From assembly GCA_003402705.1 (NCBI GenBank), contig QQNF01000021.1, forward strand, positions 1-54,895: a stretch of 54,895 nt of DNA. The letters are read 5' to 3'. The stretch is from Verrucomicrobiota bacterium (lineage in GTDB: Bacteria; Verrucomicrobiota; Verrucomicrobiia; Verrucomicrobiales; V1-33). The notes under the pieces are model-generated. The model was not told the DNA's origin, did no database searches, and saw only the letters and a list, made by a program, of their open reading frames with translations. Below, piece by piece: positions 8,405 to 16,296 of this stretch (positions are counted from its first letter, which is position 1; each line of letters opens with the position of its first letter). The position numbers and the translations under genes are program-made.

Positions 8405-9583
8405 TCATTTGAGCTGTTTGCCGAGGTCGATCAGGCGATTGGCGGAGTGGGCATGGGAGAAGACTTCCATCTGCCAGTTGGGAACTCTAGGGACATCGCT
8501 GCTGCCTTGCAGGGGGCTGATGCGGATGTTTTTGAGGCCATCCGGGGTGACATCTGCGGAGATGAGACCGTTGACCTTGCGACTGGAGGGTTCGTAGGCT
8601 GGGGATTCGGCGATGAGGCGTCCATTTTCCTTTAAGAGGGACATGGGAGTGTTGCGGGAGTTTTCGACGAGGAGGATGAGGTTGTCGGCTTTGACGGTGC
8701 GGTTGTCGATGATTTCGGTCTTCCCGGGTTTGGAGCGGGGGAAGGTCATGGTGTTGACGTGGATCCCGTTCTTATCGGAGTAGATCTGGAAACCTGCTTC
8801 ATCGTGGAGGATGAGTTCGAGGGTGGTGGCATCGAGGCCGTCGAGGAGTTCGCCACTGCGGTAGGCGCGGGACTTGTCTTTGGCGACGAAGGAATCGCCG
8901 AGGACCTTGAAGGAGGCGGGGTCGGCGTTCGGGATGGGGTCTGTGCACCAGTAGACCCTGTTGTTATCGGCATAGTAGCCGGAGCCGATGTGTTTGAAGG
9001 AGGCGGGGTCGGCGTTGGGGATGGTTGTGTATTGGTAGTGAACGGAGTCCTTGTCTTTGAAGACTGGACCGCCCTTGATGGGTTGGACGGTGGCGGGATC
9101 GACGCCTTGCTGAATGGTGGAGCTGTACCAGACGTGGGATTTGTCGCGGGTGAGACTGCCGTCGAGCAATTCGAATGAGCCGGGGTCGGCACTCGGGAGG
9201 ACGATGACGATGAACTCGCCGTTGCTGACGACCTTGTAGTAGACGCGGTTTTTGTCTTTGGAGTAGGTATCCGAGAGGGGTTTGAAGGTGGTAGCGTCGA
9301 GACCTTCGGCGGTTTTGAAGGGGCCGAACTGGGATCTGACGAGCTTTTTGAGGAGTGCGGGCGAAGGCGTGTCGATGCGGGTTTCGTTGGGTTCTGCGCC
9401 GGTGATGCCGCCGCCGAGGAAGTGGATGGTGCCGTCACGGCGGACATAGCCGTGGCCGAGGTCGGTGTCGGTCGCGAGTTTGGGTGTGGGGCCGCGGGCG
9501 GGCGAGGGTTTGTCTTCGCAGGCGGCGGTGCTGAGGAGAAGGAGGCAGCCGAGCGCGCGGGTGAAGAGGGTGATTGAGTTCAT
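8405..9583 (-). CDS. DKNYY-repeat lipoprotein
   Basis: A 392-residue envelope lipoprotein: signal with lipobox STAAC (Cys about 22), then repeated segments of the DKNYY family in which a polypeptide 'displays' Asp-Lys-Asn-x-Tyr-Tyr motifs. Clear copies are YSKDKNRVYYK, LTRDKSHVWY, FKDKDSVHYQY and YADNNRVYW, each followed by a DPASFK-type spacer (for example PNADPASFKHIG and PNADPASFKVLG). Family function is unknown; it is associated with the bacterial surface. Its ATG overlaps the stop of the sigma-factor gene (9580-9583), and the next gene starts 12 bases after its end. Co-expression with the tethered sigma factor is therefore likely, making it a candidate ligand or sensor component. Confidence 0.8.
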   Translation of the reverse strand: MNSITLFTRALGCLLLLSTAACEDKPSPARGPTPKLATDTDLGHGYVRRDGTIHFLGGGITGAEPNETRIDTPSPALLKKLVRSQFGPFKTAEGLDATTFKPLSDTYSKDKNRVYYKVVSNGEFIVIVLPSADPGSFELLDGSLTRDKSHVWYSSTIQQGVDPATVQPIKGGPVFKDKDSVHYQYTTIPNADPASFKHIGSGYYADNNRVYWCTDPIPNADPASFKVLGDSFVAKDKSRAYRSGELLDGLDATTLELILHDEAGFQIYSDKNGIHVNTMTFPRSKPGKTEIIDNRTVKADNLILLVENSRNTPMSLLKENGRLIAESPAYEPSSRKVNGLISADVTPDGLKNIRISPLQGSSDVPRVPNWQMEVFSHAHSANRLIDLGKQLK

Positions 9584-11295
9584 TTTTGGGGTGTGGCGGG
9601 AAGTTCGATGTCGAACTGAGGGAGGAGGCTTTTGCTGACGAGGTGGTCGAGGTAGCGCTGCTGTTGTTTTTGGTCGAGGATGGGGGCGAGCAGGGCGAGT
9701 TGTTTCCGGATCTGAGTGCCGACGACGTCGAGGATCTGTTTTTTGAATTCCGGTGATTCGGGAGGGAGGGGATTGGGGCCGTCAAGGGCGGCGGAGAGGA
9801 AGTCGGCCTCGGCGAGATCGGTGAGTTCCATTTGGGCGGGAGACTGATTTTTCTGGAGAGCCATGAAGGCGCGGAAATCGCCGTCCTGCTTGAGTTTTTC
9901 GGCGGACGAGGACTGCAGGAGTTCGAAGGCGCGGTTTTTCTGTGCTTCGTTGAGATTGAGGACAGGCGAGATGGTGGCGAGTTCGCGGTAGGCGAGAGAC
10001 TCGACGTTGCTTTGATGGACTTTGGCTTCGCGGGCGTCGAAGGCGGCGAGTTGTGGTTCGGAGAGGAAGCCTGTGAGGTCCTTGCGGAGGTCGGTGCCGC
10101 GAATGAGGCTGCCTGCATTGGTGAGCATGGTCTTCTCCTGCTCTTCAGGAGAGGTGCCTTGGGCAGCATCCATGTCGAGTGAGGCGCGGAAGGATTTGAG
10201 GCGGGTATCGAGGACGTTTGTGAGGGTGGTGACCTGTGAGTCGGAGAGATTGAGATCGGCGGTGAGGTCTTTGGTCAGTTGCTGGTGTTTGACGGAGAGC
10301 CGACGTACCAATTCTTCGGGGCCTGGGTGAGGGCTGAGGGCTTCCAGATTTGCGGGATCGTCTTCCGGGGGGAAGGGGTTAGCGTTTTCCGGGGTGGTGG
10401 CGGCGGAGGCGGTGCTTGAGGCGATGGAGTTGTCGGGCGGTTGGGTTGCGGAGGGAGTGGGTGGTGCGGGGCTTGCGGGAGAAAAAGTGGAGACGGAATC
10501 TGGGCGCGGTTTGTCCGGACTGGTGAGGAAGACGACGGTGCCGACTAGGCCGAGGATGCCTGCGGTGAGGGCGGAGAGTTTGCCGATGCTCATGGTGGTC
10601 AGGGTGGTGGTGGAGAGGATGGAAGCGAGGCCGGCGGGGGCGGCCTTTGCGGCGAACTGGAGACAGGCGGCGGGCGCAGCTTCGGCGCAATGGTGGCGGA
10701 TGCCGGCGGCTAGGGCGGTGGCCGAGACGGTGATGCCGGCGTGTCGTTTGAAGAAGCGGTTGAGGGAATCGAAGGCGCGACTGGTGCGTTTCTGGGCGGT
10801 GTCTTCGCTGATTCCGAGGGCCTCGCCGATGCGGCGGAAGTCGTGGCCTTCGAGGTATCTGCGGACGATGATGTCGCGGTCCGAGGCGCACAATTGGTCG
10901 ATGGCTTTGTCGAGCAGGGGAAGGAGACGCGGGACGGTGTCGACTTCGTGCTGGGAGGGATTCATTTGGGAGGCGGCGTAGGCCTGTTCGCGCTTTTTGA
11001 GACGGGATTCCCGGCGTTGGAGCTTGGCGACTTCGAATTTGGTGGCGGTGTGGAGCCAACCGGGGAGGTTGGTATGGAGGTGTGCGAGTTTGCGGGCGTT
11101 GATGGAGAGTGCGAGCAGGACGTTCTGGGTGGCTTCTTCGGCGAGTTGCCGGTGGTTCGAGCGGCGGAGGCTTACGGAGAAGATCATGTCGACGTGGCGT
11201 GCGGCGAGGGTGGCGAAGGCAGATTCGTTCCCGTCCTTGGCGTAGGCCGTGAGGAGGTCGGAGTCGCTGGGGATGTCGGGGGTTGCCGAGTCCAT
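9580..11295 (-). CDS. ECF-type sigma-70 factor fused to a transmembrane helix and extracytoplasmic domain
   Basis: A 571-residue protein. Residues about 15-85 are sigma region 2 and about 125-185 are region 4 with a helix-turn-helix (RRIGEALGISEDTAQKR). An Ala-rich amphipathic stretch follows (190-230), then one membrane helix (about 237-258, LSALTAGILGLVGTVVFLTS), a Pro/Ser/Thr linker (259-325) and a helical C-terminal domain (326-571) shared with the protein encoded at 7484-8392. I chose the ATG at 11295 (MDSATPD) because sigma homology starts directly after it; the upstream open frame is low-complexity. No separate anti-sigma gene is visible, so the protein may be self-regulated by membrane tethering and require release. 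It is the first gene of a tightly packed minus-strand run and is divergent from a sulfatase. Confidence 0.86.
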   Translation of the reverse strand: MDSATPDIPSDSDLLTAYAKDGNESAFATLAARHVDMIFSVSLRRSNHRQLAEEATQNVLLALSINARKLAHLHTNLPGWLHTATKFEVAKLQRRESRLKKREQAYAASQMNPSQHEVDTVPRLLPLLDKAIDQLCASDRDIIVRRYLEGHDFRRIGEALGISEDTAQKRTSRAFDSLNRFFKRHAGITVSATALAAGIRHHCAEAAPAACLQFAAKAAPAGLASILSTTTLTTMSIGKLSALTAGILGLVGTVVFLTSPDKPRPDSVSTFSPASPAPPTPSATQPPDNSIASSTASAATTPENANPFPPEDDPANLEALSPHPGPEELVRRLSVKHQQLTKDLTADLNLSDSQVTTLTNVLDTRLKSFRASLDMDAAQGTSPEEQEKTMLTNAGSLIRGTDLRKDLTGFLSEPQLAAFDAREAKVHQSNVESLAYRELATISPVLNLNEAQKNRAFELLQSSSAEKLKQDGDFRAFMALQKNQSPAQMELTDLAEADFLSAALDGPNPLPPESPEFKKQILDVVGTQIRKQLALLAPILDQKQQQRYLDHLVSKSLLPQFDIELPATPQK

Positions 11296-11480
11296 GTGTG
11301 GGTGACTTTGGGAGGATACACCCGCTGGCTGGAGCGATCCGACAGAAATGTTCTGAGGTTTGGGGATATTCAGGGGGAGGCAGGGGAATGCGGGTGGGGA
11401 GAGGGGGGCGGCAGGGGAATGGGTTGCGATTCCGCGATTGCGAGGGTGACGGTGAGGGAGAGGGGGCAAGGGTGGGGGTG
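11296..11480. promoter_or_regulatory. Divergent intergenic region between the tethered sigma factor and the sulfatase
   Basis: These 185 bases must hold the promoters for both the minus-strand sigma operon and the plus-strand sulfatase operon. I see no clean sigma-70 box. On the minus strand, GAACATTT followed about 30 bases later by TGTATCC lies just upstream of the sigma start, which could be an ECF-type promoter, but this is a guess. The part next to the sulfatase is extremely G-rich. Autoregulation and co-control of the sulfatase are plausible from the geometry alone. Confidence 0.4.
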
Positions 11481-13127
11481 ATGATGAGATTTGCTTTTTT
11501 TCCTGCGACGCTGAGTGCGTGGTGTGCCCTGATTTTCACTGGAGTGGCGGCGGACGTGCGGAAGCCGAACGTGCTGCTGATTTGTGTGGATGATTTGAAG
11601 CCCTTGCTGGGGTGTTATGGTGATCCGCATGCGAAGACCCCGAATCTGGACCGCCTTGCGGGGAGGTCGGTGGTGATGGAGGCGGCGTACTGCAACCAAG
11701 CGGTCTGTTCGCCGTCGCGGAATGCTTTGATGGCGGGATTGAGGCCGCAGACGTTAGGGATTTACGACCTTGCGACGAATTTCCGGAAGTCGCGTCCGGA
11801 GGCGGTGACGATGGCGCAGTATTTTCATGGGCAGGGGTATCGGGCGGAGGCGATGGGGAAGATTTTCCATGTGGGGCATGGGAATGGTGAGGACGCGGCC
11901 TCGTGGGATGTGCCCCATTTTTCGCCATCGAAGGCCGGGATGTATCAGGCGGTGGAGAACCGTGGGGCGGCGCGGGGCAAGGGGGTGAAGGGATCGGCGT
12001 TTGAGATGGCGGCCGTTTCTGATGAGGCGTATCCGGATGGAGTCATTGCGGTGGAAGCGATGCGGCGACTGGCTGAGGCTGTGGGCCGAGCGGAGACCCC
12101 GTTTTTCATGGCGGTGGGATTTTCGAAGCCGCACCTGCCGTTTTGTGCGCCGAAGAAGTACTGGGACATGCATGATCCGGCGAAGCTGCCGCTGGCGGCG
12201 GTGAGTGAGCCACCGGTGGGGGCACCGGAATATGCGCCGCAGTTCGGAGGTGAGTTGCGCCAGTATGTGGGCATTCCGGGTAAAGGGCCGCTGCCGGGGG
12301 AACTGCAGCGGCAGCTGGTGCACGGGTATTGTGCGGCGGTCAGTTATATGGACGCGCAGCTTGGGAGGGTGTTAGGAAAGCTGGACGAGTTGAAGCTGAC
12401 GGAGAACACGATTGTGGTGCTGTGGGGAGACCATGGGTGGCACCTTGGTGACCATGGGATGTGGTGCAAGCATACCAATTACGAGCAAGCGACGCGGATT
12501 CCGCTGCTGATTGCGGCTCCGGGGATTGCGCCGGCGCGGACGAGAGGGCTGGTGGAGACGGTGGACATCTATCCGACGCTGAGCGAGCTGGCGGGATTGC
12601 CTAAGCCGAGCGGATTGGACGGTGTGAGTTTTGCAAATGTGCTGCGGCATCCGGAACAGAAGGCGCGGGAGTCGGTGATTCATGTTTATCCGCGGAACAG
12701 ACTGCTGGGACGGGCGATTCGGACGGGGCGGCACCGGATGGTTGAATGGAAGGTTCCGGGAGCGGCGGCATCGAGTGCGGAGTATGAGCTTTACGACTAC
12801 GAGAAGGATCCGCAGGAGACCCGGAACCTAGCGGCGTCGGAGCCGGAGGTGCTGGAGGGGTTGAAGAAGTTGCTGGCTGGTCATCCGGAGGCGAAGCCGC
12901 AGATACAGACGGGGAATGCGGCGACGGCGGGGCCTGTGAGGAAGTCTGGGCAGGACCGGGGAGCGATGTTTGAGATGCGGGACACGAACAAGGACGGGGA
13001 ATTGACCAAGGAGGAATTTCTGGCGAAGCAGCCCGATCCGGACGCGGCTCCTACGAGATTTGTGCGTTTTGACAAAGACAAGAACGGGACACTGAGTCGT
13101 GAGGAGTATATCATTGGGGGAAAATGA
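11481..13127 (+). CDS. Secreted sulfatase (iduronate-2-sulfatase-like) with C-terminal EF-hand pair
   Basis: A 548-residue type I sulfatase that hydrolyses sulfate esters, probably of polysaccharides, in the periplasm. It has a signal peptide (about 1-24), metal ligands in NVLLICVDDLK, and the formylglycine motif CSPSR (Cys76). A later signature WGDHGWHLGDHG and a sulfatase C-terminal subdomain follow. Residues about 501-548 add two EF-hand loops, DTNKDGELTKEE and DKDKNGTLSREE, a calcium-binding tail uncommon in this class. I chose the ATG pair at 11481/11484 because the signal peptide begins there; the upstream open frame has no signal. Its stop overlaps the next start (ATGA, 13124-13127). 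The cysteine requires a formylglycine-generating or anaerobic maturase, not present in the window. Confidence 0.9.
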   Translation: MMRFAFFPATLSAWCALIFTGVAADVRKPNVLLICVDDLKPLLGCYGDPHAKTPNLDRLAGRSVVMEAAYCNQAVCSPSRNALMAGLRPQTLGIYDLATNFRKSRPEAVTMAQYFHGQGYRAEAMGKIFHVGHGNGEDAASWDVPHFSPSKAGMYQAVENRGAARGKGVKGSAFEMAAVSDEAYPDGVIAVEAMRRLAEAVGRAETPFFMAVGFSKPHLPFCAPKKYWDMHDPAKLPLAAVSEPPVGAPEYAPQFGGELRQYVGIPGKGPLPGELQRQLVHGYCAAVSYMDAQLGRVLGKLDELKLTENTIVVLWGDHGWHLGDHGMWCKHTNYEQATRIPLLIAAPGIAPARTRGLVETVDIYPTLSELAGLPKPSGLDGVSFANVLRHPEQKARESVIHVYPRNRLLGRAIRTGRHRMVEWKVPGAAASSAEYELYDYEKDPQETRNLAASEPEVLEGLKKLLAGHPEAKPQIQTGNAATAGPVRKSGQDRGAMFEMRDTNKDGELTKEEFLAKQPDPDAAPTRFVRFDKDKNGTLSREEYIIGGK

Positions 13128-14257
13128 GACGCCTACTTATGGATGATGCCGGAACATTGCGCGCAGCGAGAGTGTGGCGGGGTCGTGCCTTCGTCGCAGT
13201 GATTGCCGGCGTGGGGATTGTTTCGAGTGTTACTGTGGCGGCACCTGCGCTGAATCCGACGGAGTTGCATGATAGGGCGATGCGGGTGATGGAGACCCAT
13301 TGCTTTTCCTGCCATGGTCCCGGGAAACAGAAAGGCGATGTTCGCTTTGACGCGCTGGAGTCGATTGATCCAGTTGATTTGCAGAAGCTGTTCGAGGCGT
13401 CGAGGGAAGCGCTGCGGCTTGGCGAAATGCCGCCCGAGGAGGCGGAGAGCCAGCCGGATAGAGAGGAACGCGAGTTGCTGATGCAATGGCTGGAAGGCCT
13501 TGTGAGCGGGGAGGCGGCCGCGGCACTTGCGGAGAAATTGGAGCGGTTTGAGTACGGCAACGTTGTCGATCACGGCGAGTTGTTTTCCGGGAAGCACGGA
13601 GAGCTACCTGGGTACACGGCGAACCGCCGCTGGCTTGTGAGCGAGTTCATTTTCAATGAGAGGGTGAACCGGCTGGTTGATTACCATCCGACCCGGAGTG
13701 TTTACGGGAAGCAGGTGGCGGTTCGCGGTGACAGTGGGGTTCATTGGAGCCCGAAGACCGAGCAGGGAAACAAGTTCCGCCGGAGCATCACGAATCCGTT
13801 TCTGCTGCCGAAGAAAGTGGGCGTCCGTTACTCTGCGAACGAAGCACTGACGTCGGGGCAACTGCTGACGATGATCGGAAATGCCAGGCGGATTGCCGGG
13901 TATATGGCGTCGGATGCGACGATCAAGAAGCATTACCCGGCGATGCACACGTTGATGGAAGCTGAGTTCCGTCACCGCGAGATACTGGCATCACGCGAGG
14001 GCTTCCTGACGACCCCATTCTACATGGAGCGGCTGCTCAGGGACATTTTTGGCGAGGGGAATGAGGCACTGCTGCCCGTGATCAAGCGTGTCGATCTGCC
14101 TTATCCGCAGCCTGCGATGAGGAACAGGCAAGTCAGGATCGAAACCAATCTTGGCCTTCTGGACCGGTTGGATAACATTGGTCTCACGGCAGTCTTCCTG
14201 GGTCTGCATGCGTACCACAAAGAGGGTGTCGAGTACGATCGAATCATCGAGCAGTGA
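13124..14257 (+). CDS. Cytochrome c-like N-terminal half of a DUF1592-type protein
   Basis: A 377-residue protein with a signal anchor (about 22-40) and a cytochrome-c site CFSCHG (Cys60, Cys63, His64). The sequence after it (KGDVRFDALE ... LRLGEMPPEE) is typical of the planctomycete/verrucomicrobial c-type domain that opens DUF1587/DUF1595/DUF1592 proteins. The remainder (150-377) has no catalytic motif I recognise. In most relatives this module and the DUF1592/1588/1585 modules form a single polypeptide; here the frame stops at 14255-14257, exactly where the next frame begins. It is coupled to the sulfatase by ATGA. Function is unknown; location is probably periplasmic. Confidence 0.8.
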   Translation: MRRLLMDDAGTLRAARVWRGRAFVAVIAGVGIVSSVTVAAPALNPTELHDRAMRVMETHCFSCHGPGKQKGDVRFDALESIDPVDLQKLFEASREALRLGEMPPEEAESQPDREERELLMQWLEGLVSGEAAAALAEKLERFEYGNVVDHGELFSGKHGELPGYTANRRWLVSEFIFNERVNRLVDYHPTRSVYGKQVAVRGDSGVHWSPKTEQGNKFRRSITNPFLLPKKVGVRYSANEALTSGQLLTMIGNARRIAGYMASDATIKKHYPAMHTLMEAEFRHREILASREGFLTTPFYMERLLRDIFGEGNEALLPVIKRVDLPYPQPAMRNRQVRIETNLGLLDRLDNIGLTAVFLGLHAYHKEGVEYDRIIEQ

Positions 14258-16293
14258 CAGAGGAGTGGGGAAGGGAGGGCGTGGTGGAATCGAGGATCCT
14301 CAACCGGGTGGGGATGCTGAAGGCGTTCAAGGTCAACTGGGACCTTCAAGGCATTATCGGGAAGGCGTCGGATAAGCGATATGCGCGGCCTGATTATGTG
14401 CCGCTGGATGAGGCGGAGATGCGGGTGATTGAGGCGACGATCGGGAAGCACCGCAAGGGTGGGGACAGTTATCAGGCGGTTATCGACAAGTGCATGGGTG
14501 AGTGGGAGGCGACGTTGAAGGCCGAGCGCGAGGCGATGCCTGCGCCTGACAAGAGCTTGCTGGCTGAGCTGGTGGGGCAGCTTTATGGGAGGATTTTCGA
14601 GCGCCAGCCGACGGAGGAGGAGGTTCGGAAGAACACGGCTGTCCTTCTTACCTTCATGGAGAAGCTTGAGCGGCAGGCGGCGATTGCGAAGCTGATTGAG
14701 ACGCTGATTCTGAGCACTGAGTTTGTGTATCGGGATGAGTTCGGGCATGGCGAAGCCGACGAGCTTGGCCGCCGGATGATGCTGCCGCGGGATGCCAGCT
14801 ATGCGCTTGCCTATGCGCTGACTGATTCCAGCCCGGATGCGGAGCTTGCGATGGCGGCGGCGGAGGGCCGGTTGAATTGCCGGGCGGACTACGAGCGTGA
14901 AGTCCGACGGATGCTGGCGCGGCGGGACGTCTGGACGATTATTGACGAGAGCGTTCAGGCGGCGAACCTGAATGCCAGTGTGACCAACCAACCGATTCGC
15001 AAGGTGCGGTTTTTCCGGGAGTTTTTTGGTTATCCGAAGGCGATGGAGGTTTTCAAGGACGACGTGCGGTTTGGAGCGGGTACGCATGAGGCAGCGGTGA
15101 GCCGGCTGGTTGACGAGGCGGACCTGCTTGTGGAGCACATCCTGGAACGGGACCGGAACGTCTTTGAGGCATTGCTGACCACCGAGGAGTTTTACGTCTA
15201 TCACAACGGCGACAACGCGGCGATGGAGGCTGCCGCGGCGAACTACAGGGAGAACTTTGAGTATTTCAGCAAGTTCGAATGGAGAGCATTCAAGCCTGGA
15301 GATCTAGCGCCTCGCGTGTCATTCATGCTCAGCAGAGGCCTCAAAGAGCTGAGAGAGTACCAGCCGGGCAACGAGAAGAAGACACTGGATATCCTTGTCC
15401 GTTTCATGAAGACGGCGGAGCATCAGTTCGGCGCGGGCCAGAAGAATCCGGTGCCATTCATGTTTGTGGGCTACGGGTACTGGGCTGGCGGACCTGTGCT
15501 GGGCCGGACGGGTCAGCAGATGCGGGGCGAGGCGGTGACCTCGTATTGGAACATTGACTGGCGCACGTGGGACTATCCCACGCATCAGCCTGCGAGGATC
15601 CCCAACCGCAAAGGCCTCCTCACGCATCCGGCATGGTTGATCGCGCATGCGCAGAATCTGGAGACTGATCCGATTCACCGCGGCAAATGGATTCGGGAGA
15701 AGCTGCTTGCCGGCACGATACCGGATGTGCCGATCACGGTGGATGCCGTGATTCCCCCTGATCATGGCAGGACCATGCGTCAGCGGATGGAGGAGCGGAC
15801 GGGTGCCGAGAGCTGCTGGCGGTGCCACCAGAAGATGGATCCGCTGGGATTCCCGTTTGAGGGGTATGATGACTTCGGGCGTTACCGGATTGAGGAGTCA
15901 CTGGAACATCCTGACAATCTGATCAGGAAGGCACCGGCACCGTACGGGCCGATTTCCGAGCTGACCTTCGGGGCGATGCTGCCGGTTTACAAGACCCTGC
16001 CGGTCGATCCCCGTGGGGTTCTTGACAGCAGCGGGGACGCCCGGCTTGATGGGGAAGTCAGAGACAGCTTCGATCTGATTGAGCGCCTCGCGAGATCGGA
16101 GAAGGCCCGCCAGTCGATCATCCGGCACGCGTTTCGCTTTTTCATGGGGCGCAACGAGGGTTTTTCTGACTCGAAGCCCCTGATGGATGCTGATCGCGCC
16201 TATGTCGGGTCGCAAGGGAGCTTTGATGAAGTCATCGTTTCGCTGCTGACCTCTGATGCCTTTATTTACCGCAAATCCAACCGGAGAGAATAA
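14254..16293 (+). CDS. DUF1592/DUF1588/DUF1585 protein, C-terminal partner of the split cytochrome protein
   Basis: Up to 679 residues. The DUF1592-like part includes SSPDAELAMAAAEGRL and YEREVRRMLARRD. DUF1588 is clear from LTHPAWLIAHAQN through WIREKLLAGTIPDVP to ESCWRCHQKMDPLGFPFEGY, which includes a second CxxCH site. DUF1585 lies at the end (RQSIIRHAFRFFMGRNEG). There is no signal peptide, so by itself it could not be exported, which is odd for a haem-motif protein. The frame is offset by -1 from the upstream one. GTG at 14254 overlaps the upstream stop (GTGA). GTG at 14281 or 14284, after a GGGAAGGGAGGG stretch, is a better-placed internal start. A frameshifted single gene or a sequencing error is a real alternative. 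Confidence 0.72.
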   Translation: MTEEWGREGVVESRILNRVGMLKAFKVNWDLQGIIGKASDKRYARPDYVPLDEAEMRVIEATIGKHRKGGDSYQAVIDKCMGEWEATLKAEREAMPAPDKSLLAELVGQLYGRIFERQPTEEEVRKNTAVLLTFMEKLERQAAIAKLIETLILSTEFVYRDEFGHGEADELGRRMMLPRDASYALAYALTDSSPDAELAMAAAEGRLNCRADYEREVRRMLARRDVWTIIDESVQAANLNASVTNQPIRKVRFFREFFGYPKAMEVFKDDVRFGAGTHEAAVSRLVDEADLLVEHILERDRNVFEALLTTEEFYVYHNGDNAAMEAAAANYRENFEYFSKFEWRAFKPGDLAPRVSFMLSRGLKELREYQPGNEKKTLDILVRFMKTAEHQFGAGQKNPVPFMFVGYGYWAGGPVLGRTGQQMRGEAVTSYWNIDWRTWDYPTHQPARIPNRKGLLTHPAWLIAHAQNLETDPIHRGKWIREKLLAGTIPDVPITVDAVIPPDHGRTMRQRMEERTGAESCWRCHQKMDPLGFPFEGYDDFGRYRIEESLEHPDNLIRKAPAPYGPISELTFGAMLPVYKTLPVDPRGVLDSSGDARLDGEVRDSFDLIERLARSEKARQSIIRHAFRFFMGRNEGFSDSKPLMDADRAYVGSQGSFDEVIVSLLTSDAFIYRKSNRRE

Positions 16294-16296
16294 GTT

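Noticed and set aside
14130..14260. Programmed -1 ribosomal frameshift site
   Set aside because: No X-XXY-YYZ slippery heptamer or clear downstream pseudoknot seen near the overlap; gene fission or mutation is simpler.
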